Assembly: GCF_905404315.1 (NCBI RefSeq)
Contig: NC_066279.1
Coordinates: 2,802,501-2,866,500 of the forward strand
DNA: 64,000 nucleotides
Direction: 5' to 3'
DNA from: Leptidea sinapis
Lineage: Eukaryota > Arthropoda > Insecta > Lepidoptera > Pieridae
In this document: piece by piece, positions 52,056 to 63,128 of the stretch
How positions within the stretch are numbered: position 1 is the stretch's first letter
Layout of the letters: the number at the start of each line of letters is the position of its first letter
Position numbers and translations under genes: made by a program
Notes under the pieces: model-generated
Databases searched by the model: none
The model's input: the letters and a program-made list of their open reading frames with translations, nothing else
What the model was told of the DNA's origin: nothing

Positions 52056-55000
52056 TTATAATTTCCCAACTGTATTTTTGATGAATTTATATAGAGGCAC
52101 GTAATAGGATCTATTTTTCAACATATCACTCAGGCGGCGGGAGGGATCTTGCACTGTCAATTGATTTTGCACTATTTCACTAATTTCACTGACAAGAATC
52201 AATCTGTCAAACGAAAAGCACTCACATTTAAATATGAAATGTTCGATATCACCAACAGAATTATTGCAGAAGGTGCAGTAGCTACTCTCCACTATGCCCA
52301 ACCGAGCCAGGTGGGCCGGGACGGTGGAGTGACCAAAACGCAGTCTGTTTATAGTCGTAATAAAGTCCCGATTGGCCATTTTCAATTTGTTATACCATGG
52401 TGCCACAGGTAAGTTTGCTTGAATATTTCCATACCATTTACCCTTCTGTTCTTGGTCTTGTTTCCAAAATTCGACCCATAAACTATTGACCTGGTTGTCA
52501 ATAGATTGATAGCAGTCGGTCAAAGGTACTTTTACTATGGAGCTAACATCCAACATGTTGGTTCCATCACGTGCAATCTTATCTACTGTCTCATTTCCTG
52601 TTATGCCCCTATGTGATGGAATCCACATGAAAGAGACCTTTATGCCCTTTTGTGCATAACTAAATAACAATTTTTTTATATTATACAATATATAGTTTTT
52701 TTTAAAGTCAAATCTGAGATTGGTTAAACTTTGGACCATACTTAAACTGTCTGTTAAAATTAAAAAATTATTAAAACTATTTATACGTGCAATCCACTTC
52801 AGGGCCTCGAGGGCCGCATATACCTCTGCAGTGAAAACACTGCACTTAGGGTCCAGAAGAAAACTTTGACCAAACTTGGATTGGGGATCATAAACAGCAC
52901 TGCGCACAAAGAGCTCACTTTTGCTACCATCTGTATACAAAGTATAGTAGTTATTGTTGGAAAGAAAACTTAATAATTCACAATTATTAAAAAATTTTTT
53001 AGTAACAATATTGGTCTCAAATATAATAGAGGAATATGGGTATGAGTAGCATGTCCACTTTGATTGTTTAATTACATTTTTAAAATCTTCATTCATTTGC
53101 AGTACAATGAGAGGTAGAACTGGGAAATAACCTTGTAAAAGATCACCTCCCGAAGTCTGCTGAGCCAAGCATTGTACAGGAAAATGTACTATTTTTTTGA
53201 GAACATTATCATTACCAGATAACAGCTTTAGTAAATATCTTTCTATTAGCAGAAGTCTTCTAAGACACAGTGGCATTATTTTGGTTTCAACTTCCATAGC
53301 TCGTATGGGAGTTGAACACATAGCCCCAGAAATAATTCGCAGAGCTTTGTTTTGAATTATGTCTAGTTTTTTTACACAACTACTATTTGAATAGGCTAAA
53401 CAACTGTAGTCGAAGTGGCTTCTGACTATAGATTTATATAGCATACTTAAAACTTTGGGGTCTGCACCCCAAGTCACACCAGCTAAACATCTTATAATAT
53501 TTAAGCCCTTAAGAGAATTAGTTATAATGTGATTGATGTGTAAATCAAAACAAAGTTTGTTATCAATGACAACACCCAGGAATTTATGATTAGGTACAAC
53601 TGAAATTGAATGATTATTGTAGAGTATGCCATTAGAGGGAAAGTCTTTACTAAAAATCATGGCCTTGCTTTTGTTGGGGTTAATCTGTAGAGCCAACCTG
53701 TCATTATAATATATGTACAATTGATCTAAAGCATTATTTATACTATTTACAGCTCTATCAACATTATGGTCTGTACAATATAGTACAAGATCATCTGCAA
53801 ATTGTAAAATATTTACACCTTCTATATTTACAAAATTAAGAATTTGACTTGTATATACATTGTACAGCAATGGAGATAATGTAGCCCCCTGCATTGTACC
53901 TTTGGAGACCCTTCTTGGACCATGGAGAATATTATTATGCCTTACATACAAAATTCTATCTGTTAAAAAATTAAATAACCAATGGCAAAGTATGCCTGGT
54001 ATACCAATGTCAGAAAGAACTTGAACCAAAATGCCAGGGTCTACATTATCAAACGCACCTTGAACATCCAGAAAAACACAAACACTGGACTTATTATTTT
54101 TTTTGGCATATTTCAGATCTGACAAGAGAGAGATGAAGCTGTCAGCACAACTTCGGCCTCTCCGGAAGCCATATTGAACATGTGGAATGATGTTGTTCAC
54201 CTCTACATAATACTCAAGACGCATCTTTATCATGTTTTCATTAAGCTTCCCAACACAAGATGACAATGATATGGGACGATATGAGTTAGGATCTTCAGGT
54301 GGCTTGTCAAGCTTAAGTAGAGGGATTACACACTGTGTTTTCCAAGATTTAGGAATTTTCTTTAAGTGCCAAAGAGCATTAAGATTAGCTAATAGTTTCT
54401 TTTGAACGGACTCATTTAGGTTTTTGATCAAAATGTATGGACAATCATCTAAACCAGGGGTTGTGTTTCGTCTGGATTGTAAACTTGTACAAAACTCACT
54501 CCAAGTAAAGGGTTCTATGAGGAAACTGGACTTCTGAAGGCTATTATTAATTTGAAAATAACTTTCTAGATTATCAATAACCCTACATCCATTTTGGGAT
54601 AATTTTTCTAAGAGAGGGACAACAAATTCGTCATTATATGTTCTGTTATTGCATTTTATTCGTTTAAATAACTTGATGTATTTCCAAATAATACTAACAG
54701 GTGTAGTTCTGTTAAAATTATTACAGATGTTCGCCCAACCATTGCGCTTATGTTCTGAAATAGTCTTTTTCTTAACAGCATCAATTCTTTTGTAATTAAT
54801 GTAATTATCAATGGTTGGGTCCCTTCTGTACAGTTTTAAAGCTTCATAAGTTTTAATAACACTCTGTTCACATGTGTTACTCCACCAAGGTGCTGGAGGT
54901 TTACAACGATAGTTATTTGCTTTGACAAACTTTGGCACAGTATCCCTCTTAAGTGTATCAAGCCTTTTGATAAATTCGTCATATGACTGTAATGGATTCT

Positions 55001-55799
55001 CATTATTAACTTCAAAATTATAAAAAGCAGTTATCGACAGCTCATTGTATTTCGTCCAGTCTGTCTTGTTGTATAAGAATTTTTCAATGGGAGGATTAAT
55101 TTGGTATCTATCAACGGACAATAAAACACGAGTAAGCGTAGGAAAATGATAGCTCCCCATACAATCATCATGCACCCACCATTCGCATAGTGGAGTGATT
55201 GGAGCACTACAAAAGCTGACATCAATAGCGGATGGATTTCGGTTAGGATAATTCATAGTAGTGAAGCTACCATTATTAAGGACACATAGATCAAATTCAT
55301 CAATTAAATCGTATAACTGATGACCCCGACTTTTCGTGGTCATACACCCAAATGCCACATGGTGAGCGTTGAAATCTCCAGCCACATATATTGGTTTAGG
55401 CAAATCTCTAATTATATCACGTAGTTTACTTATTCTGAAGTTACCATTCGAGGGAGGGCAGTATACACATAAAATCGTTAATTGGTTACCACTTACATAT
55501 AATGATAATGCCACAGTCTGAATGTCTTGGTAAAATCTGGTTTGAATAATATTATATTTAAAATATGGTTTAATCAAAATTGCTACTCCACCATGCTCAT
55601 TTCGGGCGTTATGATAGTGGGAATTATATCCTGAAATTTTAAAATGTTGATTGTCTTTCAGCCAGGTTTCATTGAGTAAACAGATATCAACATTTTGTTC
55701 AGCTAAAAATTTAGACAATAAGGGTTTTTTCCTATGTATACTTTGAATATTGTACTGAGCTATACATAACTGCTGTATGTTCTGTACTGTACTGTCCAT
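52056..55799 (-). CDS. I-like ORF2: endonuclease, reverse transcriptase and RNase H
   Basis: 1247 residues without interruption. The endonuclease is at about 10-235 (YNIQSIHRKK, LLNETWL, VAGDFNAHHVAFG near residue 140, AIDVSF). The RT is at about 470-760 (PGLDDCPYILIK, SYRPISLSSCVGKL, VFLDVQGAFDNVD, KGTMQGATLSPLLYN and LQFADDLVLYC near residue 668 with both catalytic Asp). The RNase H is near 945-1085 (LYTDGSKSE, FTAEVYAALEAL, ILTDSLSMVQ, WIPSHRGITGNETVD), with all four acidic positions apparently kept. A terminal C-x2-C..H-x4-C motif lies near 1170 (CTFCNNSVGDIEHFIFKC). The start codon overlaps the ORF1 stop as TAATG, so translation by reinitiation after ORF1 is likely. Confidence 0.93.
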   Translation of the reverse strand: MDSTVQNIQQLCIAQYNIQSIHRKKPLLSKFLAEQNVDICLLNETWLKDNQHFKISGYNSHYHNARNEHGGVAILIKPYFKYNIIQTRFYQDIQTVALSLYVSGNQLTILCVYCPPSNGNFRISKLRDIIRDLPKPIYVAGDFNAHHVAFGCMTTKSRGHQLYDLIDEFDLCVLNNGSFTTMNYPNRNPSAIDVSFCSAPITPLCEWWVHDDCMGSYHFPTLTRVLLSVDRYQINPPIEKFLYNKTDWTKYNELSITAFYNFEVNNENPLQSYDEFIKRLDTLKRDTVPKFVKANNYRCKPPAPWWSNTCEQSVIKTYEALKLYRRDPTIDNYINYKRIDAVKKKTISEHKRNGWANICNNFNRTTPVSIIWKYIKLFKRIKCNNRTYNDEFVVPLLEKLSQNGCRVIDNLESYFQINNSLQKSSFLIEPFTWSEFCTSLQSRRNTTPGLDDCPYILIKNLNESVQKKLLANLNALWHLKKIPKSWKTQCVIPLLKLDKPPEDPNSYRPISLSSCVGKLNENMIKMRLEYYVEVNNIIPHVQYGFRRGRSCADSFISLLSDLKYAKKNNKSSVCVFLDVQGAFDNVDPGILVQVLSDIGIPGILCHWLFNFLTDRILYVRHNNILHGPRRVSKGTMQGATLSPLLYNVYTSQILNFVNIEGVNILQFADDLVLYCTDHNVDRAVNSINNALDQLYIYYNDRLALQINPNKSKAMIFSKDFPSNGILYNNHSISVVPNHKFLGVVIDNKLCFDLHINHIITNSLKGLNIIRCLAGVTWGADPKVLSMLYKSIVRSHFDYSCLAYSNSSCVKKLDIIQNKALRIISGAMCSTPIRAMEVETKIMPLCLRRLLLIERYLLKLLSGNDNVLKKIVHFPVQCLAQQTSGGDLLQGYFPVLPLIVLQMNEDFKNVIKQSKWTCYSYPYSSIIFETNIVTKKFFNNCELLSFLSNNNYYTLYTDGSKSELFVRSAVYDPQSKFGQSFLLDPKCSVFTAEVYAALEALKWIARINSFNNFLILTDSLSMVQSLTNLRFDFKKNYILYNIKKLLFSYAQKGIKVSFMWIPSHRGITGNETVDKIARDGTNMLDVSSIVKVPLTDCYQSIDNQVNSLWVEFWKQDQEQKGKWYGNIQANLPVAPWYNKLKMANRDFITTINRLRFGHSTVPAHLARLGIVESSYCTFCNNSVGDIEHFIFKCECFSFDRLILVSEISEIVQNQLTVQDPSRRLSDMLKNRSYYVPLYKFIKNTVGKL

Positions 55800-56977
55800 T
55801 AATGTGACAAATTTTTTAAAAGTAAGTCTTTAATGAACAGTGTAGTCACAGGTTCATTATCTGTTTTATTACCCAATTCAACTAAAGTTTGGACCATTGC
55901 CATCAGAATATTCTTATTGTTTGCAATTTGAGCCTTAAGTTGAGTTTGGTTCAAGTTAGGTTCAGGTACTGTTTTTTTTACATTATTTACATTTTTATTT
56001 AATTTATATACATTTTGGCTTGATGGTAGAGTTTTAACAATGTTGCTCGAATGTGCAGGTAAAGACGGAAAATCAGATGACTTAATTGTATTAGCCACAG
56101 AGGCATAAGTAATGTTACCCTTTTTTTCAAGTATTTTCTTCATTTTAATTGGGCAAGATTTGGAAATGGCCAGGTGAGGGCCACTACAATTGACACAACA
56201 CAAGTTCTCTTTTTTATCGCAGTCTCTGAAATTATGCTCCCCAGCACATATTGAGCAACGCTGTTTACCATTGCAAATTTTCGCAGGATGGTTGAACTTG
56301 AAGCACCGGAAGCATTGCTGCAACGGCGGGACATATTCAAACACCCGGAACGAAAATAGGTCATATTGGATGTTGTCGAGCAGAACATTTGATAAGAAAG
56401 TTATACTGACAGTCTCAAGACCTACAGTACTTTGACCGACTTTTTTCATGAATCTTCTCACTGAAATAATTTCATAGATCGAAGACAGTTTCGTATATAA
56501 ATCTTTGTTCGAAATGTTGGTAGGCACATATCGGATAATTCCAGTTTTTTCTATCTGCGCTGCAGGAATATGCGCCTTCAAGTTGTGCTTTGTTAAAAAG
56601 TCAGTATTTGTTATGAAATTATTTGCAGTGTTGTATTGTTTGAAAACAACCGCAATTTTGTTGGCATTGACTCTATGTAAAGCTACCACACCTTTCACCT
56701 CTGAAGTAAAAATATGATTTAAGTAAACTGGGCTTTTATTTCCAAGTTTAACTTGTTGGTCCTGGCTTTCAACAAAAACCTTGAAGTCTGTATTTGTACA
56801 GTGTTCAGGATAAAGTCTCAGATAACCTGGCTTAAAAAACGGAGTAAAGTCATCCTCACCGCCGCCTTCTTCAGGTCCACATTCCTTCGCACCTCTTTTT
56901 CGAACAATTTTGGTTCGTTTCGGCGTTCCACCTGGGTCCTCCGGTTCATTCATTTTAATAATTAACAAAATGTACAA
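55799..56977 (-). CDS. I-like ORF1: gag-like protein with three CCHC knuckles
   Basis: 392 residues. A basic N-terminus (GGTPKRTKIVRKRGAKECG) is followed by an RRM-like gag core and, at about 235-290, three zinc knuckles: CFRCFKFNHPAKIC, CSICAGEHNFRDC and CVNCSGPHLAISKSC. It should bind element RNA and form the ribonucleoprotein particle. The frame can start at 56977 (MYILLIIK) or eight codons later at 56953 (MNEPEDPGG); the second fits a charged N-terminus better. It ends KNLSH at TAA, whose last A begins the ORF2 ATG. Confidence 0.9.
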   Translation of the reverse strand: MYILLIIKMNEPEDPGGTPKRTKIVRKRGAKECGPEEGGGEDDFTPFFKPGYLRLYPEHCTNTDFKVFVESQDQQVKLGNKSPVYLNHIFTSEVKGVVALHRVNANKIAVVFKQYNTANNFITNTDFLTKHNLKAHIPAAQIEKTGIIRYVPTNISNKDLYTKLSSIYEIISVRRFMKKVGQSTVGLETVSITFLSNVLLDNIQYDLFSFRVFEYVPPLQQCFRCFKFNHPAKICNGKQRCSICAGEHNFRDCDKKENLCCVNCSGPHLAISKSCPIKMKKILEKKGNITYASVANTIKSSDFPSLPAHSSNIVKTLPSSQNVYKLNKNVNNVKKTVPEPNLNQTQLKAQIANNKNILMAMVQTLVELGNKTDNEPVTTLFIKDLLLKNLSH

Positions 56978-57088
56978 TTATTTACACTGACTAAAATAAG
57001 TTTTGGTAATATTAACACAATATATTTTAACGAATAACAGTAAAACTAATTAAATCGACCGCCACGTTTGGAGTTCCCGCCAAGAATT

Positions 57089-57101
57089 TTCGAAAGTTTG
57101 A
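57089..57101. repeat. Target site duplication, right copy
   Basis: TTCGAAAGTTTGA, at the 5' end of the I-like element. Confidence 0.92.
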
Positions 57102-57644
57102 TGCGTTTAGACTTTAGAGGCGCGTTCAAAACCTAAGCTCGGAACGTTCTGATTTCTGAAAGTCGGAGCCTTGCAACTTGTTTTGACATTATTTTGGTAG
57201 GTGCAAGAATCATTGTCCTTTGTTTTATGTTTCAATTTTATTAATACTGTTGTGAACTACGAATTGTGATACTGGAGTACTGTACAAGGCTCAAGAACAG
57301 GCGCTAGAAACACTCGAAAAACTCTCCCATTATTCTTTTTTGCAGTTTTAATGGCTGCCTGATTTCTTAGATTGTAATCTTCTTATTGTATATTTTATGG
57401 ACACTACGAGAATTACTATACAGTAAGCAGACCTTCACGAACAAACATTATTGTATGAACATTTTTTTTTTCTATTAATAGAAATATATAGCATAATAGC
57501 TTAAGCTAACGTGGGCTTTAACCAACACTTAGTATTGCCCCGGCCCCCTCTAAGTCTTCGAATTAATCTAATTATCAATAAAATCTCGAAGTAGTTTCTA
57601 TGCTCTCTCAAACTAGCGGGGGAGAATTTCTTTTCCACCTTCGC
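57102..57644. other. Former PHYH upstream region displaced by the insertion
   Basis: Before the insertion this DNA lay about 0.4 kb upstream of PHYH. It is GC-richer than average near 57100-57200. No gene was recognised. Confidence 0.35.
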
Positions 57645-57901
57645 ACGACACGCCACAAATTAGGATATCATCCCCACCTTTGGGGTGTATGGTTGTGTGG
57701 ACTGTTCCTCCACAGTGTTTTCAAGGAACTTTCTTCAACGTACAACCAAGCTGTGGAATGAGTATCCTTGTGCGGAAATCCTGGAAACACCAGAACGATA
57801 CGACATGGGTACCTTCAAAAAAAGCGCATACACATTGCTGAAAGACTGGCAACGCATTTTTGATACGCATTTTCGCAATACAAGAGGAATCACACCTGCA
57901 C
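57645..57901 (+). mobile_element. Family A C-terminal fragment
   Basis: Reads FSRNFLQRTTKLWNEYPCAE, then YDMGTFKKSAYTLLKDWQR. It stops where the tail of family B copy B5 begins. Confidence 0.75.
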
Positions 57902-58210
57902 TTTTTTTATGAAAATAAGGGACGAGACGAGCAGGAAGTTCAGCAGATGGTAATTGATAAGCCCTGCCCATTACAATGCAGTGCCGATCAGGATTGTTAA
58001 AAAACCCAAAGATTCTGAGCGGAACTACAACTGCGCTCCTCAACTTGAGACAAAATGCTTAGTCTCATTTGCCCAGTAATTTCACTAGCTACGGCGCCCT
58101 TCAGACCGTAACAAAGTAAGGCTTACACATTAATGCTTCACGGCAGAAATAAGTGGCGTTGTGGTACCCATAATCTAGCCGGCATCCGATGCAAAGGAGC
58201 CTTCCACTGG
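57902..58210 (-). repeat. Family B repeat, copy B5
   Basis: A full-length copy on the - strand with an A-tail at 57902-57908, abutting the family A fragment tail-first. Confidence 0.85.
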
Positions 58211-58827
58211 TCACTACTATACGAATTTTGCACATTATCGATAAAGCGTACACCTTACTGCACAACAAATGCCTTTAAAAATCCTCCTAGCCGAGTAGTA
58301 AGTAGGCATAACAAGTTTATTTTGTTAACAAGGTATTCACAATTCCTATAAAATTCTCTATTGTGCCTATGTCGGATGGATGGTTTCAAATATTAAGCAA
58401 AAATTTCTAAACTATAAAAACTTTATAAGTTCAGTATAGGATTTCACCTCAATATAAATAATTTAAATTGTAGTTTTGTAAACAATTCACAGGAATTAAA
58501 TAAAACACATATAATATTTAAATATTTATTCATTTCTAACATTTGGTTCTGTTATTTCGGTTTTAATACTCGTGTTATTCTATGGTACTATTGTTATAAT
58601 TTTCCATAAATTAATTAATCTATATAAGGTCACATAAATTCTACATAAGTCCAATATAAATACGGAATCAATTATACATTCTTAGTCCTAATAAAATAGT
58701 ATAAAATAAAACGTTTATTCTGGGAATGTTGGCAAATGGATGGTTGTTAGTGACAAAATATTTATTATATCACTATTAACTGGATATTTACAATGATTCA
58801 AGTTTTTTGAATTTTGCGACAATAATT
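58211..58827. other. AT-rich, no feature recognised
   Basis: No coding or repeat structure was resolved. Confidence 0.4.
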
Positions 58828-58986
58828 AAATGTGTTTCAAGGATCGGAATGCAGCCGGATAATGTTTCCAGAAAGTGTAAATGAGTGTCTTGTCTCGAAA
58901 ATATTCTTTGAACGCGCTGTTGTGGATTGCCAGCTATCAACGTTGGGCGGTTGCAGTATCACATTTAGACGTGATGATCACAGGTA
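58828..58986 (+). other. Possible exon, strand uncertain
   Basis: On the + strand a frame of about 52 codons (SRIMFPESVNECLVSKIFFE) runs to a good donor CACAG/GTAAAT at 58982. On the - strand the codon-aligned frame reads LAIHNSAFKEYFRDKTLIYT then FWKHYPAAFRSLKHI and a stop, which is also protein-like and could be a last exon after a GATAG acceptor. Base composition is higher in GC than the flanks. Neither product is recognised. Confidence 0.3.
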
Positions 58987-58989
58987 AAT

Positions 58990-59469
58990 CATAAAAAAAC
59001 TTTTTTTTTTAATTAAATATCTTTTAAAATTTCATTATACTATTGAAGTTTTTGTATAATCACAACTCAAATAAAATCTCTAATATAAGTAAGCCTTTAT
59101 ACAAATATATTAAAGAATTTACATAAAGTAATACCTACTAAATTTGAAAATTATTTAAGTGGCTAATTTTCTAAGTCGTCTTAATTATTAACACATATTT
59201 AGAAGGTATCGGTAACGTAACATAAAATATTTTGAAACTAATATATTAATTCTTATACTTATAAAAAGCACCATAATTGTAGTTTTGCCGTTAAAAAAAC
59301 GTGGACGAATGTATGGACGGATCGTATGTTGTTCACAGACACGACAAATTGATTTGTAGACAAAAATTGTATAATATGTTATATGTATAATTACTCACAA
59401 AATAACCGTAAAAGTTCCGCAAAGGAATCATATATTTTAAAATGATAAACCGTGAAGTAATAGTTATTT
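58990..59469. other. AT-rich, no feature recognised
   Basis: Nothing resolved. Confidence 0.4.
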
Positions 59470-60168
59470 ATGCAACTGTTGTGTAATAAGGGATATTCAA
59501 ACACTAATGTGGGTTTATATATTATGATAATAGTATCACATGAGTGTTACCTAATTATCAACAGTTGCGTACAAGACTTTATCTACACCCAGAATTAGAA
59601 TCCTCTAAAAGATTCTGGAACAGTTAGCTTACTGCTAACATTAAAACACCAGTCCCAGTAGTAACCTAATATAATTCGTTACTGATTATATACAAATAAA
59701 CTAAGTATTAAGGAAACAATTATTTATTTTAGTAGTAATTTACATTTTGTATAGTGCAATAATCAAAATTCACTCGAATATTCAGCGTTTAAAATGAATC
59801 GCTTATTTTTTGTAAACAAAACATTAAAAATATCGAAGAAAAATGGCGGGGATTCGAATAATCTACTTTTTTTAACGGCGCGCGGCGTTCTGATAGTGTG
59901 GAACGCGCGTAAACGAAAATGTTCTTTTTTTTAAATTCATACAGATATACGCATTGAGCAATAAGAATGTGGCTGTCTGTTGAAACTCTCTGCGCATGAA
60001 GGGATCGAAAAAAAAAACATAGGGGTGTTGTTATGAAATTCAGTACAACCTTACAACACTCGTTTGGATGATGTAATGGTTATTATAACATTGGGTGTTT
60101 TAATGTTGGCAATAAGCTAACTGTTTCAGAATCTTTAATAGAGGTTTTAAAGCATGGGTGTAGATAAA
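59470..60168 (-). repeat. Composite foldback element, copy 2 (inverted)
   Basis: Palindrome 59470-59570 (arms ATGCAACTGTTG and CAACAGTTGCGT) is followed after seven bases by the foldback 59578-60168 (TTTATCTACACCC to GGGTGTAGATAAA). It matches 18352-19072 along its whole length in reverse orientation, including the GGAACGCGCGTAAACGAAAA core. Confidence 0.8.
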
Positions 60169-61649
60169 ATAATAGAACAGAGTAAAATAATACTAATAGT
60201 GAACTGTCAAAATTCATTGCGTATATTGCGTGGCAATTAGCTCGATCTAATAATAATATTCGTGATGGTAGTAAATACATAAAATATTAGCCTTTATTAA
60301 TTATTATTTTTTTAATAATAATTACTCATCTTACAGCCTTTTATGTGTTGGACCATCATCACGGTTTATACAAAATTTTTACTTAAAACTTAAGTAATAT
60401 TTACCTCACTATACTAGAATGAGTATAAACATACATAAAAATATACTTTATCAACTGTATATATTTTATACACGTGTCACGAAGCAAACATAATTTCGGT
60501 CATTGATCTTTTATCTGTCTGCCGCATACGTACTATCACGTATAACTTTTTTCTCGGTCATACATTTCGGCAGTGATTAGTGTCTTTAGTGAGTGCTCGA
60601 AATTAAGTTTGCTTCGCGTTCTGAAGCTTGGTTTGCCTCAGCTCTGTCATTAACATAATAAATAATATAATATAAAGGTACGACCACACCAACGGTATAG
60701 CAGTGTGCCATCTGAGCAGTCTAGCCAGTGTGGCGTCACCTTTACCTAACTAACTATATTTGTACATGTATCTTATCATAAAAACTTAAACGTCAACAAG
60801 TATTACACTATTAAAATTAAAATAATACACTTTAGCATACAAAAGATTCAAAAAAATATTAATGTAAATGGGAGGCTAAAATTTAAACATTCTTAATAAG
60901 TATCTTATAAAACAAAAAACTATAATTATTCAATATTATCTACATACTAGATTAATATTTTTTCTGTAATTTATACATACATAAGCAAATTGTGAGTGAA
61001 AACAATAAAAATTAACGTACTTATGTCAATCATATTTTTTAAGGTAGTATATTTACTAACTCAAGTAAAAAAATAACGTTGAAATTTTGGTAGGTACAGG
61101 TTAACCTGTAGGTAATGCTGCGAAAAACCGCTGTTACTCAATATAGTATTATTCCTTAGATAATTTATACGTATTATATATATATTATACGTATATTTGT
61201 AGTAGCGGTACCTAATTGAAGCAGACAATAAAGTATAATGTAAATAAAATATGGCCGCGAAGTATGAGACCTAAAATGGACAACACTCAAAATGTTAATC
61301 AAATTATCTATATATACTTTACAGCCACTTCATTAGAGTATAATTCGTTATACCGTAGGAATTTATTAACAGGATACATATGAAGGAAAGAAGAACTTTA
61401 TATGCTTTGTTATTATATTTGGTATATTATATTGGACACCGGTAGGAATATAATATACAGCAAGGTAAAATAACGAAAATATTTTAGTGACACAATATGA
61501 AATATTAATAAGAGCAGATAAATGAAAAACATTAAATCATTAGTTGCATTTACAGAAATACATATATATTTCTACTACACAGTGATAATATAAGAAGAAG
61601 CACACTAAACAACATGTAGGTACCTAACACTATCGCTGTTTAGTTATAA
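60169..61649. other. AT-rich, no feature recognised
   Basis: No gene, repeat family or splice structure was resolved. Confidence 0.4.
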
Positions 61650-61928
61650 AGCTCTGTTCAAACTGAGGAATAACGTGCGGGGTGGGGGACGGAATCCGCT
61701 CGCGCCGATTGTGTCAGCTAACTTGTATGGACGTGTTCAAATTGACGCGAGTAGTCGCTCAAGTTGAGGCGAAATACGAGTTGTTTGATCTCACGATGCA
61801 TGATGTTTCTCCACTTTAGAACCAAAAATGATACGCGGGACCTCGCGTCAGTTTTAGAGGCTAAGGCACGCGAGCTAATTGCTCTAAAACGCGTCCCGCG
61901 CGTTATTCGCCTCAGTTTAAACAGAGCT
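61650..61928. mobile_element. MITE with TAA target duplication (Harbinger-like)
   Basis: 279 bp with inverted ends AGCTCTGTTCAAACTGAGG and AGCTCTGTTTAAACTGAGG, extending to about 32 bp with AATAACG.GCGGG. TAA at 61647-61649 and 61929-61931 gives a 3-bp duplication, as in PIF/Harbinger elements. It is GC-rich inside, with no ORF. Confidence 0.75.
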
Positions 61929-62888
61929 TAATACTTGCTAATGTAATTACTTCATATCGGTAGGAATAGCGTAGCCAAGAGAATTGTTCACTATATAACA
62001 CTAAAAGAGTATGTAATACTCTTTTTTCTATGCAAACCCATTATATCATAACCAAAAAAGTCGACTATTTACTGTTAATATGTTGGTATACCCAATTACC
62101 CAAACCACATTCGGAAATTTCTGAACGCAGCCATTTATGTCATTATGTCAATGCCATGCACAAAAAATTTCCTTTTTAAAAATGTAAAATGATACTCTTT
62201 TTTGGAAGTCCGTACTCTTTATTTACCTCCTTTGTAATCAGATATAAAATATTTCTTATAATAAAAGTTGGCAACCCTATACAGGGACAATATTAACAAA
62301 TTTATATTTTTTATTTAAATAAAAAACAAAGGATATTTTCCGCAATACAAATTGTTTTATTTGGTTTAATAATCGTAATCATGGACCTATGCTTTGTTAT
62401 AATAATTAAGATCAACATGATGAAAGATGCCAAATACCAAAGCTGCCAATGATTCGTTGAAATAAAAATTATATAAAACAACAACATATAACTACAACCA
62501 TTGTACCATATTTATTATTTACCAAGCTAAAGCCAAATTGTAAATAATATTATGTTTGGTGTGCTAATTCTTATTAGTCTACATGTACCGATCAAAGTTG
62601 GCAAAATTAGGTACATTATGTTGTACAGTAATTGCTATAGCCTATAACTAGATGGCGCTAGAATCGCAATATACTATTTTGTGTGCCATGGGTATTGATT
62701 AAAATGTGAGACCGGCGCGGCGTTTGGTTATGTCGGTTTGAGTATTCGAGACGTCAAGGGAGCGCGATTAGCTGGACCAAAATCTACTAGAGTAATTTAT
62801 ACAAAAGATAACTATCTTTTGTTCGTATTATTAATTTCGCCTTGATGAAGGTTTCACTTCTGTCGCGTGGTATTAAGTTCACCGTCTG
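61929..62888. other. No feature recognised
   Basis: AT-rich sequence. Confidence 0.4.
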
Positions 62889-63128
62889 TTTTTTTAAATG
62901 AAAATAAGGGACGAGACTAGCAGGATGTTCAGCTGATGGTAATTGATACACCCTGCGTATTACAATGCAGTGCCGCTTAGGATACTTGAAAAACCCCGAA
63001 ACTTCTGAGCGGCACAACAACTGCGTTCGTCACCTTGAGACATAAGATGTTAAATCTCATTCGCCCAGTAATTTCACTAGCTACGGTGCCCTTCAGACCG
63101 TAACACAGTAATGCTTACACATTAGTGT
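62889..63128 (-). repeat. Family B repeat, copy B6 (5'-truncated)
   Basis: A-tail at 62889-62895; the copy ends at CTTACACATTAGTG and lacks the first approximately 80 bp of the family. Confidence 0.8.

Larger units (their letters stand above)
51981..57088 (-). mobile_element. Complete I-like non-LTR retrotransposon, apparently intact
   Basis: 5108 bp. On the - strand it has a 5' UTR of about 110 bp, ORF1 (56977-55799), ORF2 (55799-52056), a 3' UTR of about 60 bp and a 14-base poly-A tail. It is bounded by a perfect 13-bp duplication. A gag-like ORF1 with three CCHC knuckles and an ORF2 with endonuclease, RT and RNase H place it in the I group (I/Nimb/LOA side); the exact clade needs a tree. 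Intact ORFs and an unmutated duplication indicate a recent insertion. Confidence 0.9.
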
